Positions 29,465 to 40,712 of a stretch of DNA of 64,000 bases are shown piece after piece. Made by a program: the position numbers and the translations under genes. Each line of letters opens with the position of its first letter. Positions within the stretch are counted from its first letter, which is position 1. Origin of the DNA: Marinobacter shengliensis (lineage in GTDB: Bacteria > Pseudomonadota > Gammaproteobacteria > Pseudomonadales > Oleiphilaceae); assembly GCF_003007715.1 (NCBI RefSeq), contig NZ_PXNO01000023.1:496001-560000 (forward strand). The letters are read 5' to 3'. The notes beneath the pieces were generated by a model, which saw only the letters and a list, made by a program, of their open reading frames with translations, did no database searches and had not been told where the DNA came from.

Positions 29465-31255
29465 ATGGCTGATTATCAGGCACCCCTTCGTGACATGCGT
29501 TTCGTTCTGAACGAAGTATTTGATGCCCCAGCGCTTTGGGCATCACTGCCCAAGATTGCAGAAAACGTAGATCCCGACACCGCAGACGCGATCCTTGAGG
29601 AAGCGGGCAAGATCACCAGTGGCGTGTTGGCACCCCTGAACCGCGAAGCGGACGAGCAGGGCTGTAAGTGGAACGAAGGCGAAGTTTCCACTCCGGAAGG
29701 TTTCAAAGAAGCCTACCAGACCATCGTGGAAGGTGGCTGGAACGGCCTCGGCGGCAACCCCGATTTCGGCGGTATGGGCATGCCGAAAACACTGGTGGCT
29801 CAGTTTGAAGAAATGATGCAGGGCGCCAACATGGCCTTCGGCCTGGCCCCGATGCTGACCGCCGGTGCCTGCCTGGCCCTGGACGCCCACGGCAGCCAGG
29901 AGCTGAAAGAGAAATACCTGCCCAACATGTACTCCGGCGTTTGGTCTGGCGCCATGGACCTGACCGAGCCGCACGCCGGTACTGACCTCGGCATCATCCG
30001 CACCAAGGCCGAGCCGAACGACGATGGCTCCTTCAACGTGACTGGCACCAAGATCTTCATTACCTGGGGCGAGCACGACATGGCTGAGAACATCATCCAT
30101 CTGGTGCTGGCCAAGCTTCCGGACGCGCCGAAGGGCCCGAAAGGCATCTCACTGTTCCTGGTGCCCAAATTCATGGTGAACGACGACGGTTCCCTGGGCG
30201 AGCGCAACCAGTTCAGCTGTGGTTCCATCGAGAAAAAGATGGGTATCAAGGCCTCCGCTACCTGTGTGATGAACTTCGACGGCGCCAAAGGCTGGCTGGT
30301 TGGTGAAGAGAACAAAGGCCTGGCCGCCATGTTCACCATGATGAACTACGAGCGCCTGGGCGTTGGCATTCAGGGCATCGGCGCCGCCGAAGCCTCCCTG
30401 CAGAGCGCCCGTGAATACGCCAACGAGCGTATCCAGAGCCGCGCTCCCACTGGTGCCCAGCAGCCCGAAAAAGCCGCTGACCCGATCCTGGTACACCCAG
30501 ACGTGCGCCGCATGCTGCTGACCATGAAGAGCTACGTAGAGGGTGGCCGTGCCTTCTCCACCTACGTAGCCCAGTGGCTGGACATCTCCAAGTACTCCGA
30601 CAACGACGAACAGCGCAAACACGCCGAAGGCATGGTTGCCCTGCTGACTCCCGTCGCCAAAGCCTTCCTGACCGACCGGGGCCTGGACACCACCATCATC
30701 GGCCAGCAGGTCTTTGGTGGCCACGGCTTCATCCGCGAATGGGGCCAGGAGCAGTTGGTACGCGACTGCCGCATCACCCAGATCTACGAAGGCACCAACG
30801 GGATCCAGGCCATGGACCTGATGGGTCGTAAAGTGGTTGCCAGCCAGGGCAAGCTGTACGAACTGTTCGTGCAGGACGTCGCCTCGTTCATCGAAGAGAA
30901 CACTGGCGATGCCGCCCTGAAGCCCTACCTGGAGCCGTTGGCAGCCTCTCTGGAGCGCTTGTCTGACGTCACCGAACACGTCATCAAACAAGCCGGCGAC
31001 AACCCCAACGCCATCGGTGCCGCTGCTGTCGACTACCTCGACATGTTCGGCTACACCGCCCTGGCTTACATGTGGGCCAAAACCGTCAAAGCCGCCGCCC
31101 CGAAAGCCGAGGGCGATACCTCCGGCTTCTACACCGGCAAGCTGAAAACAGCCCGCTTCTACTTCGACCGCCTGCTGCCAAAGACCGTCTCTCTGGCCGA
31201 AGGCATCCGCAGTGGCAGCGATGCAATGATGGCTCTGGCGGCTAACGAAATCTGA
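29465..31255 (+). CDS. Long-form acyl-CoA dehydrogenase (second of tandem pair)
   Basis: This 596-residue paralog of the preceding gene opens with MADYQAPLRDMRFVLNEVF. It carries DLTEPHAGTDLGIIRTKAE, VFGGHGFIREWGQEQLV and YEGTNGIQAMDLMGRK at matching positions. The pair probably arose by duplication and then diverged in substrate range, as in the Pseudomonas FadE-like tandem genes. CTGGAGAG lies before the ATG. It has its own upstream gap of about 150 bases and its own terminator. Confidence 0.92.
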   Translation: MADYQAPLRDMRFVLNEVFDAPALWASLPKIAENVDPDTADAILEEAGKITSGVLAPLNREADEQGCKWNEGEVSTPEGFKEAYQTIVEGGWNGLGGNPDFGGMGMPKTLVAQFEEMMQGANMAFGLAPMLTAGACLALDAHGSQELKEKYLPNMYSGVWSGAMDLTEPHAGTDLGIIRTKAEPNDDGSFNVTGTKIFITWGEHDMAENIIHLVLAKLPDAPKGPKGISLFLVPKFMVNDDGSLGERNQFSCGSIEKKMGIKASATCVMNFDGAKGWLVGEENKGLAAMFTMMNYERLGVGIQGIGAAEASLQSAREYANERIQSRAPTGAQQPEKAADPILVHPDVRRMLLTMKSYVEGGRAFSTYVAQWLDISKYSDNDEQRKHAEGMVALLTPVAKAFLTDRGLDTTIIGQQVFGGHGFIREWGQEQLVRDCRITQIYEGTNGIQAMDLMGRKVVASQGKLYELFVQDVASFIEENTGDAALKPYLEPLAASLERLSDVTEHVIKQAGDNPNAIGAAAVDYLDMFGYTALAYMWAKTVKAAAPKAEGDTSGFYTGKLKTARFYFDRLLPKTVSLAEGIRSGSDAMMALAANEI

Positions 31256-31280
31256 CTAAGGTTTCAAAGCTCCGAGACAC

Positions 31281-31312
31281 AAAAAAAGCAGGCCCAAGCG
31301 GCCTGCTTTTTT
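31281..31312. terminator. Bidirectional terminator after the second acyl-CoA dehydrogenase
   Basis: AAAAAAAGCAGGCC and GGCCTGCTTTTTT form a nearly perfect stem around CAAGC, with A and T runs at the two ends. It serves the plus-strand dehydrogenase gene and could also stop the convergent endA. Confidence 0.92.
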
Positions 31313-31337
31313 GACTCCAAGAACATTGTTTGGGCGG

Positions 31338-31440
31338 TGGTCAGGGTGGAGCTTTCCGAAACCTTGCGGAGCCAGGGATGGCGGAGCAGAGCGTACAAGG
31401 ACGTATTCACAGCGTGTTTCGGAAAGCTCCACCCTGACCA
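31338..31440 (+). repeat. Class 1 palindromic element, copy 6
   Basis: Arms 31338-31362 and 31416-31440 are a perfect 25 bp inverted repeat; a few more bases pair outside with one mismatch. Hairpin A is GCCAGGGATGGC and hairpin B is TACAAGGACGTA. It lies downstream of the terminator, between the convergent acyl-CoA dehydrogenase and endA genes. Confidence 0.92.
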
Positions 31441-31461
31441 GCGCTTGCACTTTTTGAGAGT

Positions 31462-32097
31462 TTAGAGGCGATTAATCAACCCAGGATTAACCACAAACGG
31501 ATTCTCATTACCCTGAATCTCGGCAATACGCTGATGCCGCGCCAACTCCCGATCATCCGGTGGATCCAGCTCATTCCACTCCTGGAACACCGACGTCGCC
31601 CCAAGCCAAGGCAGCCCATAAGTGTCCACCATGTAAGCCATCGTGCGGGCAACATCCCCCTTCACATGCTCCGGCGGCTCAAAAAACTGGGCACTCTCCC
31701 GAATACCACAATCATCCGCCCGCGTCGCATCGCCCAGATTCTCATAGCGGGCATTCCGCCTCCGCATCTCGACCCGCGAACGAACCGGCACCATATTGTG
31801 AAGATCCGACGTAATCTGACGGTATTGATTATCCTGCTTGCATTGGCTTGTGGTACCGCAATTCAGCGCGCTGCGGATATCAGCCGGCGGATAGACATAG
31901 CCATCCGTCATAACGAACCCCTTGCTGGTGAACGGCGCGTCACAGAAAAACGACGTTCCGCCGTTTGCATAGAGATTGCCCCAGAACTGATCTTTCACGA
32001 CCGTCTCTGGATCACTGAAACGGGTATTCTGGCCAATAACCAAGGTTGTTGATAGGGCGAGTATAAGCGTGATGGGAACTAACGTTATTTTTTTCAT
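31462..32097 (-). CDS. endA: Secreted endonuclease I family nuclease
   Basis: Endonuclease I proteins are periplasmic or secreted nucleases that cut double-stranded DNA. The start at 32097 yields a signal peptide (MKKITLVPITLILALSTTLVIGQ) and 211 residues. An upstream in-frame start at 32199 would bury the signal peptide. The family motif DLHNMVPV carries the catalytic His, followed by KGDVARTMAYMVDTYG and NELDPPDDRELARHQRIAEIQGN. Four cysteines can form disulfides after export. The flanks are more AT-rich than the neighbourhood. Confidence 0.9.
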   Translation of the reverse strand: MKKITLVPITLILALSTTLVIGQNTRFSDPETVVKDQFWGNLYANGGTSFFCDAPFTSKGFVMTDGYVYPPADIRSALNCGTTSQCKQDNQYRQITSDLHNMVPVRSRVEMRRRNARYENLGDATRADDCGIRESAQFFEPPEHVKGDVARTMAYMVDTYGLPWLGATSVFQEWNELDPPDDRELARHQRIAEIQGNENPFVVNPGLINRL

Positions 32098-32267
32098 AGG
32101 GCCGTTATACCTCACATTGCACGGCGCATACCGTGGCCATCGCGACGAGCGATTGATGGCAAAATGAACAATCTGACAAAAGTATGACGGAGTGTTCACT
32201 CTTTTCTGTGAAGTATGGCACAGAGGCTCAAATAGAGAAGCCCCTGTGCGGATCGTTCATGTTGTAA

Positions 32268-32287
32268 ATTGTTAACGCGTTAACAAT
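32268..32287. promoter_or_regulatory. Perfect 20 bp palindrome, possible operator
   Basis: ATTGTTAACGCGTTAACAAT is a perfect palindrome with no loop, lying directly against the stop codon of the coiled-coil gene and 171 bases upstream of the endA start. The lack of a loop argues against a terminator; symmetry fits a dimeric repressor site of LacI type. No matching regulator gene is in the window, so the role is unknown. Confidence 0.4.
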
Positions 32288-32551
32288 CTATTTCATTTTG
32301 TTGCGGATGTCCTGATAGCGGGTCTTGAGATCTTCTCCCCATTGGCGAGCCGTGTCTCTCGCCTCATGGCTGGCATTCTCCGCGTCATGGACAACCTGAT
32401 CCAGTTTCTGGCGGAAGCGATCCCAGTCCTGTTCAAGGTCGTCCCATTCATCTTTTACATCTTCCTTGGCCAGATGTAGTTGCACACGGGCTTCGTCACG
32501 GTACTGCTTGATTTTTTCCGACAGTTTGTTGAATTCGTCTTGCAGACTCAT
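32288..32551 (-). CDS. Small highly charged coiled-coil protein, unknown function
   Basis: The 87-residue product (MSLQDEFNKLSEKIKQYRD...) is almost entirely charged helix with heptad spacing and no membrane segment. A strong ribosome binding site (GGAAGGAGAA) supports expression. It lies about 110 bases after holA, where E. coli has nadD. It recalls small apolipoprotein-like or stress-linked helical proteins, but no family can be assigned with confidence. Confidence 0.75.
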   Translation of the reverse strand: MSLQDEFNKLSEKIKQYRDEARVQLHLAKEDVKDEWDDLEQDWDRFRQKLDQVVHDAENASHEARDTARQWGEDLKTRYQDIRNKMK

Positions 32552-32664
32552 AGCGATTCTCCTTCCCTGATGAGTTGGGAAGTCTACAATGCGCCGGAAT
32601 GTAAAAAACTGTCAAGAGGGTGAAAGCCAGGGTTTTGCGCAGGTTCGCACTGGATTGACCTGGA

Positions 32665-33678
32665 TCAGTTAGGGAGAGCACCTGCAAGAACCGCCGACAA
32701 ATCCCTGAGGTGATGCCAGGGGGTAAGACCATCAAACCCCTTGGCGGATCGGTCTGTGGCGTTGCACAGGCTGATGGCGCGGTGCAGTTGACGCATATTC
32801 AGCCGGCGGGCTGCCTGCTGGATTGCCGACGCTCGCCGGGGCTGGAACACCCCGCGTTTTTTCAGGAACCCCGAAGGATTGTCGCCCGGGGGCAGGGCAG
32901 TTTTCAGTTCGATGATGATGTGCAGGTCTCGCACCAGCACACTCAACAAACCCAGCGGGTTTTCACCTTCCTGCTGCAGGATTCCGATGATCTTTCCCGC
33001 ATGGGCGGCTTTACCGGCGAGTAACTCGGTGACCAACTCAAAGCCATTGAAGCGGGCGCTGTCCTGGACCGCTTGCTCGATAGTCTCTTCGTCGATGGTT
33101 TTGCCAGCCGTCAGTAACGCCAACCTGTCCAGTTCCTGGCTGGCAGCCAGAAGATTCCCCTCAAGCCGCTCCGTGAGCATCCCCAGGGCCCCGCGGGTAA
33201 GGCTCAGGCCTTGTCCGCTGGCCCGCTGTTGCAGCCAGCCGGCAAATTTATCGGGCTCAACCGGCCAGACCGGTACATGGACACCGCAGCCTTGCAGAGC
33301 CTTGTACCACTTGCGTTTGGTTTCTGCGGCGTCGAGTTTGGCGCTGATGAGTAGCAGGATAACGTCTTCAGGCGGTGCCTCAAGAACCTGTTCAAGAACC
33401 TTTCGGCCATCACCCAGCTTGCCCGTTGGCAGGTGAATTTCAATGCGCCGCTTTTCAGCAAACAGGGACAGGGCGTTGCATTCATCGGCAACGGCATTCC
33501 AGTCCAGTTGATGATCGGCGTGGTAGGTCAGGCGATCCTGATACCCGGCGTCCCGGGCCGTCTTTCGAATCAGGTCACAGCATTCCTGCACCAGCAGGGG
33601 CTCGTCACCGGAAATCAGGTAGACCGGAGCCAGACCTTTCTTGAGCAACTGGGGGAGCTGGCCGGGCTGGGTCTTCAT
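32665..33678 (-). CDS. holA: DNA polymerase III subunit delta
   Basis: HolA opens the beta clamp within the clamp-loader complex. The 337-residue protein has the delta N-terminus MKTQPGQLPQLLKKGLAPVYLISGDEPLLVQE and a C-terminal helical collar domain. Its start overlaps the lptE stop by four bases, and the leuS-lptE-holA order matches E. coli and Pseudomonas. Confidence 0.95.
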   Translation of the reverse strand: MKTQPGQLPQLLKKGLAPVYLISGDEPLLVQECCDLIRKTARDAGYQDRLTYHADHQLDWNAVADECNALSLFAEKRRIEIHLPTGKLGDGRKVLEQVLEAPPEDVILLLISAKLDAAETKRKWYKALQGCGVHVPVWPVEPDKFAGWLQQRASGQGLSLTRGALGMLTERLEGNLLAASQELDRLALLTAGKTIDEETIEQAVQDSARFNGFELVTELLAGKAAHAGKIIGILQQEGENPLGLLSVLVRDLHIIIELKTALPPGDNPSGFLKKRGVFQPRRASAIQQAARRLNMRQLHRAISLCNATDRSAKGFDGLTPWHHLRDLSAVLAGALPN

Positions 33679-34253
33679 GGCGCATCGGCTTGGTTCTGGC
33701 TTGTTTCGTACTCTGCGATGGCCGCGTCAATCCGCTCCTGGCTCATCGGCGCCAACCGGAAGAGTACCTGTTGTGCCAGTCGATCCCCGAGCTGTTGCCG
33801 GAGTTCTTCTTCTTCCCGTTGCTTGGCCAGCACATTGGTTTCATCGTAACGATAGGTCTCGCTGGTGGTCAGATCGGTTGCCGCGATCAGCGGGATCCGG
33901 TCTGCGGTCAGCAACTCCATAGTGACTTGATGTCGCAGTATGTACTCTGCCGCGGCGGCCTGAGCGGTAATGGCGGATGCCCGGCGGTCCTGCTGGTAGC
34001 TTCTCAGCCGAAGCACGTAGTCCGCCGATGAGGCATCCTGCAGATCAATGCCCCCCAGCCTGAGTTGATCCCGCACCGACTGGCAGAAACGCACAGGCAA
34101 TGAGTCGGGGCAGTCTACCGCCAGTGGCTGGAGGGAGGCCGGCACCGGTGAGGTGCCCCGTAACTGAAAACCGCACCCGGCAAGCGTGGCGGTTGCCAGC
34201 ATTGCCAGTAACGGCAGCCGGAGGGCTTTCAGAAAAAAGGGCACCGAAGGCAT
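33675..34253 (-). CDS. lptE: LPS-assembly lipoprotein LptE
   Basis: LptE is the outer-membrane lipoprotein that plugs and assists LptD in inserting lipopolysaccharide. The start at 34253 gives 192 residues with a signal peptide and lipobox LAGC (Cys27), followed by GFQLRGTSPVPASLQ, typical of LptE (RlpB). A longer frame from 34394 lies inside leuS. One base separates it from the leuS stop. Confidence 0.94.
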   Translation of the reverse strand: MPSVPFFLKALRLPLLAMLATATLAGCGFQLRGTSPVPASLQPLAVDCPDSLPVRFCQSVRDQLRLGGIDLQDASSADYVLRLRSYQQDRRASAITAQAAAAEYILRHQVTMELLTADRIPLIAATDLTTSETYRYDETNVLAKQREEEELRQQLGDRLAQQVLFRLAPMSQERIDAAIAEYETSQNQADAP

Positions 34254-34254
34254 A

Positions 34255-36897
<2,643 letters not shown>

Positions 36898-36993
36898 CTA
36901 ACGCACCCAAGGCTTAACAGGTAGTCTGCCAATTTCGCAGACTTGTGCCAGACTTCTGATATTGGCGTGCCGTCTTTTTCCGGAGAAAGGCAG

Positions 36994-37091
36994 CGGCCGG
37001 TAAGGCCTCCTGAGACACGCCGTAAACCCATCCGTGGGGGCTTGAGCGCAGCGTCCCTGCTGCGCACAGTCTCAGGAGGCCTTACCGGCCG
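36994..37091 (-). repeat. Class 1 palindromic element, copy 7
   Basis: Arms 36994-37016 and 37069-37091 are a perfect 23 bp inverted repeat; CCGGAG on both outer sides may extend it with a five-base bulge. On the minus strand hairpin A is GCAGCAGGGACGCTGC and hairpin B is CCCACGGATGGG, where the stem differs from other copies but the tip is still ACGGA. It is oriented like leuS. With copy 8 it fills most of the 466-base leuS-ybeL gap. Confidence 0.9.
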
Positions 37092-37146
37092 TTGCTCCGG
37101 GACACTGTCGGGGATTCCGACGAATCCACGTCTGCGGTAGGGGAGA

Positions 37147-37250
37147 CAGGGTGCGGGTGTGCTTTACGGGACTGTCTGCAGCAGGGATGCTGCAGTCAAG
37201 CGTACATGGACGTATTCACAGCGTGTCCCGGAAAGCACACCCGCACCCTG
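37147..37250 (+). repeat. Class 1 palindromic element, copy 8
   Basis: Arms 37147-37172 and 37225-37250 (26 bp) have one mismatch. Hairpin A is CTGCAGCAGGGATGCTGCAG and hairpin B is TACATGGACGTA. It is oriented like ybeL, 65 bases before its start, and opposite to copy 7. Confidence 0.92.
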
Positions 37251-37315
37251 GCTCTGGCACCATAAAGCGAAGTCAGGAATTGAGTACTAGGCCCAATATC
37301 GAGCGAGGCAAGCCC

Positions 37316-37861
37316 ATGACAGAACCAGAACGCAATCACCTTTCAGGCAAGGCCCTCGAGGCTTACGACAGAATGCTGGAGCGGGTACAAACCCGTTTGC
37401 ATGAGCTCCAGGAAACCTCACTTCAGACTCTGGAGGAAGAAGTTCAGAAAGCGGTTGAGTTTGAATACGAACTGGAAGAAATGACCCGTGAGGAAGCCGA
37501 CCTGCTCGGCGCCTACCTTGAGCGGGACCTGGAGCACCTGCTGAACTTTGTCGAGGAAACCGGAGAGGGCCTGAAAGAATGGTTGCAGCTGGATATCTCG
37601 TTACTGGAGCACACCCTGGCGGATCGACTGCTTTCGGTGGCCGACAAAACCCTGGTGGACACCCTGGAACTCAAACAGAAACTGGAGAACCAGGACATAA
37701 GCCACTATATCTCGGGCGAAGTGGCCACCGCCGGTATGTTCCGGTGCATGAATTGCAACCACATGGTGTGCCTGACCAAAACCAGCCACTTGCACCCTTG
37801 CGAGGCTTGCGGTTCCCATTACTTCGAGCGGGTAACCAGCCGCTGGCCACCTAAGGAGTAG
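37316..37861 (+). CDS. ybeL: Zinc-ribbon protein YbeL (DUF1451 family)
   Basis: The 181-residue protein has a long helical, acidic N-terminal part and a C-terminal zinc ribbon, CMNC...CEAC, near residues 143-165. This is the architecture of E. coli YbeL, whose gene also lies beside leuS. Function is unknown. The ATG at 37316 follows GAGGCAAG; a longer frame from 37151 only reads through palindrome copy 8. Its end overlaps the convergent lnt by 11 bases. Confidence 0.88.
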   Translation: MTEPERNHLSGKALEAYDRMLERVQTRLHELQETSLQTLEEEVQKAVEFEYELEEMTREEADLLGAYLERDLEHLLNFVEETGEGLKEWLQLDISLLEHTLADRLLSVADKTLVDTLELKQKLENQDISHYISGEVATAGMFRCMNCNHMVCLTKTSHLHPCEACGSHYFERVTSRWPPKE

Positions 37862-39407
37862 GATTTTTCGGGATTACCCGTTCCCGCACAAACACGATCA
37901 GGATCACCGCCAGGGTCAGCACCGGCCAAGAACCGGTCTGCATGTAGGGCGTGCTGCCGGTGGCGGGGAAGACCTCACCGGTCAGTACTGCCCGTTGGAA
38001 CTGCGGAATCCGTTCGGTGATCTCGCCCTTTTCGTTGATGATCGCGGTAACGCCGTTATTCGTGCCCCTGAGCATATAGCGGCCGGTTTCCAGGGCGCGC
38101 ATACGGGCCAGTTGAAGGTGTTGCAATGGGCCAATGGAATCACCGAACCAGCCATCGTTGCTGATGGTTAACAACAAGCCGGAGTTACGGGCATTGAAGG
38201 CGACAAAGTCCGGATAGGCTACTTCGTAGCAGATGTACGGCATGATGTTGATGCCGTTGGCCACCAGTGGAGACTGGTATTTGGGCCCTGGGGTGAAGCT
38301 GCTCATGGGCAGGTCGAAAAAGCCGATCAGTCCTCGCAGAACGCCCTGCAACGGGACATATTCGCCAAACGGCACCAGCTTCTGCTTGTGGTAGATGCCT
38401 TCACCGTTGCCAATGGCCATGATGCTGTTGTGGAAGGTGAAGTCGTCGATACGATCGCTGTAGCCGTACCAGGGAATGCCGGTGATCAGCGTGCTTTCAT
38501 CGCCGAGCTCTTCGTGGATGTGATCAAGCACCTTGCCGGCCTGGTCCTGGGGGATCGGAATCGCGGTTTCCGGCCATAAAATAAGATCGCGTTGCCAGTG
38601 GGCCTCGGTCATGCCCAGGTACGCCACAATCTGGTCCCGCAGGAAATCCGGGTCCCATTTGATCTGTTGGGGAATGTTGCCTTGCATGGCGGCAAAGGTG
38701 ACCGGCTGTTCGCTCAGGTCAGTCCAGTCGGCTTGTTTCATGGCCGGTGCGAGGAACCAGGGCAGCAGAGTGAGTACTGCGGTGACCGCTGCTGATTTGC
38801 GGTGCCCGGACAGAACAAGCCACCAGATGGCATAGGCAGACGCACCCGTGACTGCGATCCAGAAGGTGATGCCATGTACGCCTGTGAGGGGGGCCAGACC
38901 GCCAAGTGGTCCGTCCGTATGGGCAGTGCCGAGGTATAGCCAGGGAAAGCCTGTAAGTAACCAGCCCCGTAGCCAGTCTCCCAGAACCCAGATGGCCGGA
39001 AACAGGAGCAGGCGCCGGATCATGCTTTCTTTGGCCAGTTTGCCCCAGAACCAGAAGGCAAGGCCGTGGAACAGCGCCAGCCCTGCTATAAACAGGACCA
39101 TCAGCAGGACAGCCACTGGCACTGAGGTGTTGCCGTGCTCGCTGATGCTGATGTAAATCCAGCTTGCGCCCGAACCGAACAGGCCAAGGCCGATAAACCA
39201 TCCGGCGCGAAACAGTTTTTCCGAGGCCTGGTGGAGTGTTACCAGGACAATCAGAAAAACCGAGAGGGGGCCAAGCCACCACAAATGAAAAGGTGAAAAG
39301 GTGAGGGTCTGGAGTGCGCCGGCAATCAGCAGGATTGCCGGGCCAAACCAGGGGTGGTCAGTAAACCGCAGATTCAGAGGGCGACCAAGGCCAGGTTCAT
39401 GATTCAC
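37851..39407 (-). CDS. lnt: Apolipoprotein N-acyltransferase
   Basis: Lnt adds the third acyl chain to lipoproteins in the inner membrane. The first ~220 residues are membrane helices. The nitrilase-like domain follows with the Glu-Lys-Cys triad visible in LWPETAIP (~277), KLVPFGEYVP (~344) and YICYEVAYPD (~394). A last membrane helix closes the 518-residue protein. Its start overlaps corC by 11 bases, as in the classical ybeZ-ybeY-corC-lnt operon. Confidence 0.96.
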   Translation of the reverse strand: MNHEPGLGRPLNLRFTDHPWFGPAILLIAGALQTLTFSPFHLWWLGPLSVFLIVLVTLHQASEKLFRAGWFIGLGLFGSGASWIYISISEHGNTSVPVAVLLMVLFIAGLALFHGLAFWFWGKLAKESMIRRLLLFPAIWVLGDWLRGWLLTGFPWLYLGTAHTDGPLGGLAPLTGVHGITFWIAVTGASAYAIWWLVLSGHRKSAAVTAVLTLLPWFLAPAMKQADWTDLSEQPVTFAAMQGNIPQQIKWDPDFLRDQIVAYLGMTEAHWQRDLILWPETAIPIPQDQAGKVLDHIHEELGDESTLITGIPWYGYSDRIDDFTFHNSIMAIGNGEGIYHKQKLVPFGEYVPLQGVLRGLIGFFDLPMSSFTPGPKYQSPLVANGINIMPYICYEVAYPDFVAFNARNSGLLLTISNDGWFGDSIGPLQHLQLARMRALETGRYMLRGTNNGVTAIINEKGEITERIPQFQRAVLTGEVFPATGSTPYMQTGSWPVLTLAVILIVFVRERVIPKNPTP

Positions 39408-40242
39408 TTCGCGTTACCTGCAACAAACGGATGACTCGGTTATCGGCGTTGGCAATAGTAAACTGCAAGCCGCCGAATTCAACCGTTTCTCCCCGTCTGG
39501 GCAGGTGACCAAACTCTTTGAGAACCAGGCCGCCAATGGTGTCGAACTCTTCCTCGTCCATCATGGTTTCGAAAAATTCGTTGAAGTCTTCGATCGGTGT
39601 GACGGCTTTCACGGCGTAGGTACCGTCGCCCCGGGCCTTGATGTGAGTTTCCTCGTCGAAGTCGTGTTCGTCTTCGATCTCGCCCACGATCTGCTCCAGC
39701 ACATCCTCGATGGTGATCAGGCCGGCGGTGCCGCCGTACTCATCCACCACAATCGCCATGTGGTTGCGGTTTTCCTTGAACTCTTTGAGCAGCTGGTTCA
39801 ACCGCTTGCTTTCGGGAACAAATGTTGGTGGCCGGAGGATCTCCCGGATACTGGTCCAGTTCAGTTCGTTGTTGATTGCAAGCGGGAGGAGGTCTTTTGC
39901 CAGCAGCACACCGATCACGTCGTCCTGGCTTTCACCGATGACCGGGAAACGGCTGTGGGCGGATGACATGATTTCCGGCAGGAACTCTTTCGGATCCTGG
40001 GAGGCTTTGACGGTGATCATCTGGGAACGGGGGATCATGATCTCATCCACCCGCATGTCGATGACCTGCATGGCACCTTCGATGATGCTCATGGAATCGA
40101 CGTCAATAATTTCCTGGGACTCTGCGTCCCGCAGAATCTCCAGCACGTCCTCGACGGACTCAGGCCCGCTGGAGAAGGCCTGTGATATACGCTCCAGCCA
40201 GGACTTGCCGCCCTGGCTGCGACTCGACTGATCGTCGCTCAT
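39397..40242 (-). CDS. corC: HlyC/CorC family transporter accessory protein CorC (YbeX)
   Basis: CorC has been linked to magnesium and cobalt homeostasis and, as YbeX, to ribosome maturation. The 281-residue protein is soluble: it begins [31 protein letters not shown], has two CBS domains (about 70-190, with [30 protein letters not shown]) and a C-terminal CorC_HlyC domain. ATGA overlap with ybeY and 11-base overlap with lnt show tight coupling. Confidence 0.95.
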   Translation of the reverse strand: MSDDQSSRSQGGKSWLERISQAFSSGPESVEDVLEILRDAESQEIIDVDSMSIIEGAMQVIDMRVDEIMIPRSQMITVKASQDPKEFLPEIMSSAHSRFPVIGESQDDVIGVLLAKDLLPLAINNELNWTSIREILRPPTFVPESKRLNQLLKEFKENRNHMAIVVDEYGGTAGLITIEDVLEQIVGEIEDEHDFDEETHIKARGDGTYAVKAVTPIEDFNEFFETMMDEEEFDTIGGLVLKEFGHLPRRGETVEFGGLQFTIANADNRVIRLLQVTRSES

Positions 40243-40712
40243 GAGTCTGGTTCCGTTTCCTCTGCTTCATAAGGGTTAGCAAATCCAAGCTGCGCAAGCA
40301 GCCGGACTTCGAGGGCTTCCATGGCCTCGGCTTCGTTATCTTCAATATGATCGTAGCCCTGGAGGTGCAACATACCGTGCACCACCATATGGGCCCAGTG
40401 GGCGACAGGTTCTTTATGCTGTTCCTGCGCTTCCTTTTCAACAACCGGCGCGCAAATCACCAGATCTCCGGCCAATGGCACCGTTATACCCGGTGGTGCT
40501 TCAAATGGGAAGGACAAAACATTGGTGGGCTTGTCCTTGCCCCGGTACTGGTGATTCAGGTCCTGACTTTCCTCGTTACCAACAATACGGATCGTCACTT
40601 CAGACGGATCCTCGCCCAGCCATGCCTTTTCAGCCCAGACCTGGAACTGTGTTTCGTCGGGTACACCGGTGCTTTCATAAGCTACCTGGAAATCCACGGT
40701 CAGTTTGCTCAT
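40239..40712 (-). CDS. ybeY: Endoribonuclease YbeY
   Basis: YbeY is a zinc-dependent RNase involved in 16S rRNA 3'-end maturation and ribosome quality control. The 157-residue protein holds the metal site [11 protein letters not shown] near residue 114, the family signature. It overlaps phoH and corC by ATGA junctions at its two ends. Confidence 0.96.
   Translation of the reverse strand: MSKLTVDFQVAYESTGVPDETQFQVWAEKAWLGEDPSEVTIRIVGNEESQDLNHQYRGKDKPTNVLSFPFEAPPGITVPLAGDLVICAPVVEKEAQEQHKEPVAHWAHMVVHGMLHLQGYDHIEDNEAEAMEALEVRLLAQLGFANPYEAEETEPDS

Noticed and set aside
37111..37127. Small hairpin GGATTC-CGAC-GAATCC between copies 7 and 8
   Set aside because: It is short, lacks a T run and has no matching copy elsewhere in the window, so chance is likely.
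37151..37315. Extended start of ybeL inside palindrome copy 8
   Set aside because: The added residues are encoded by the repeat, and a good ribosome binding site precedes the ATG at 37316.
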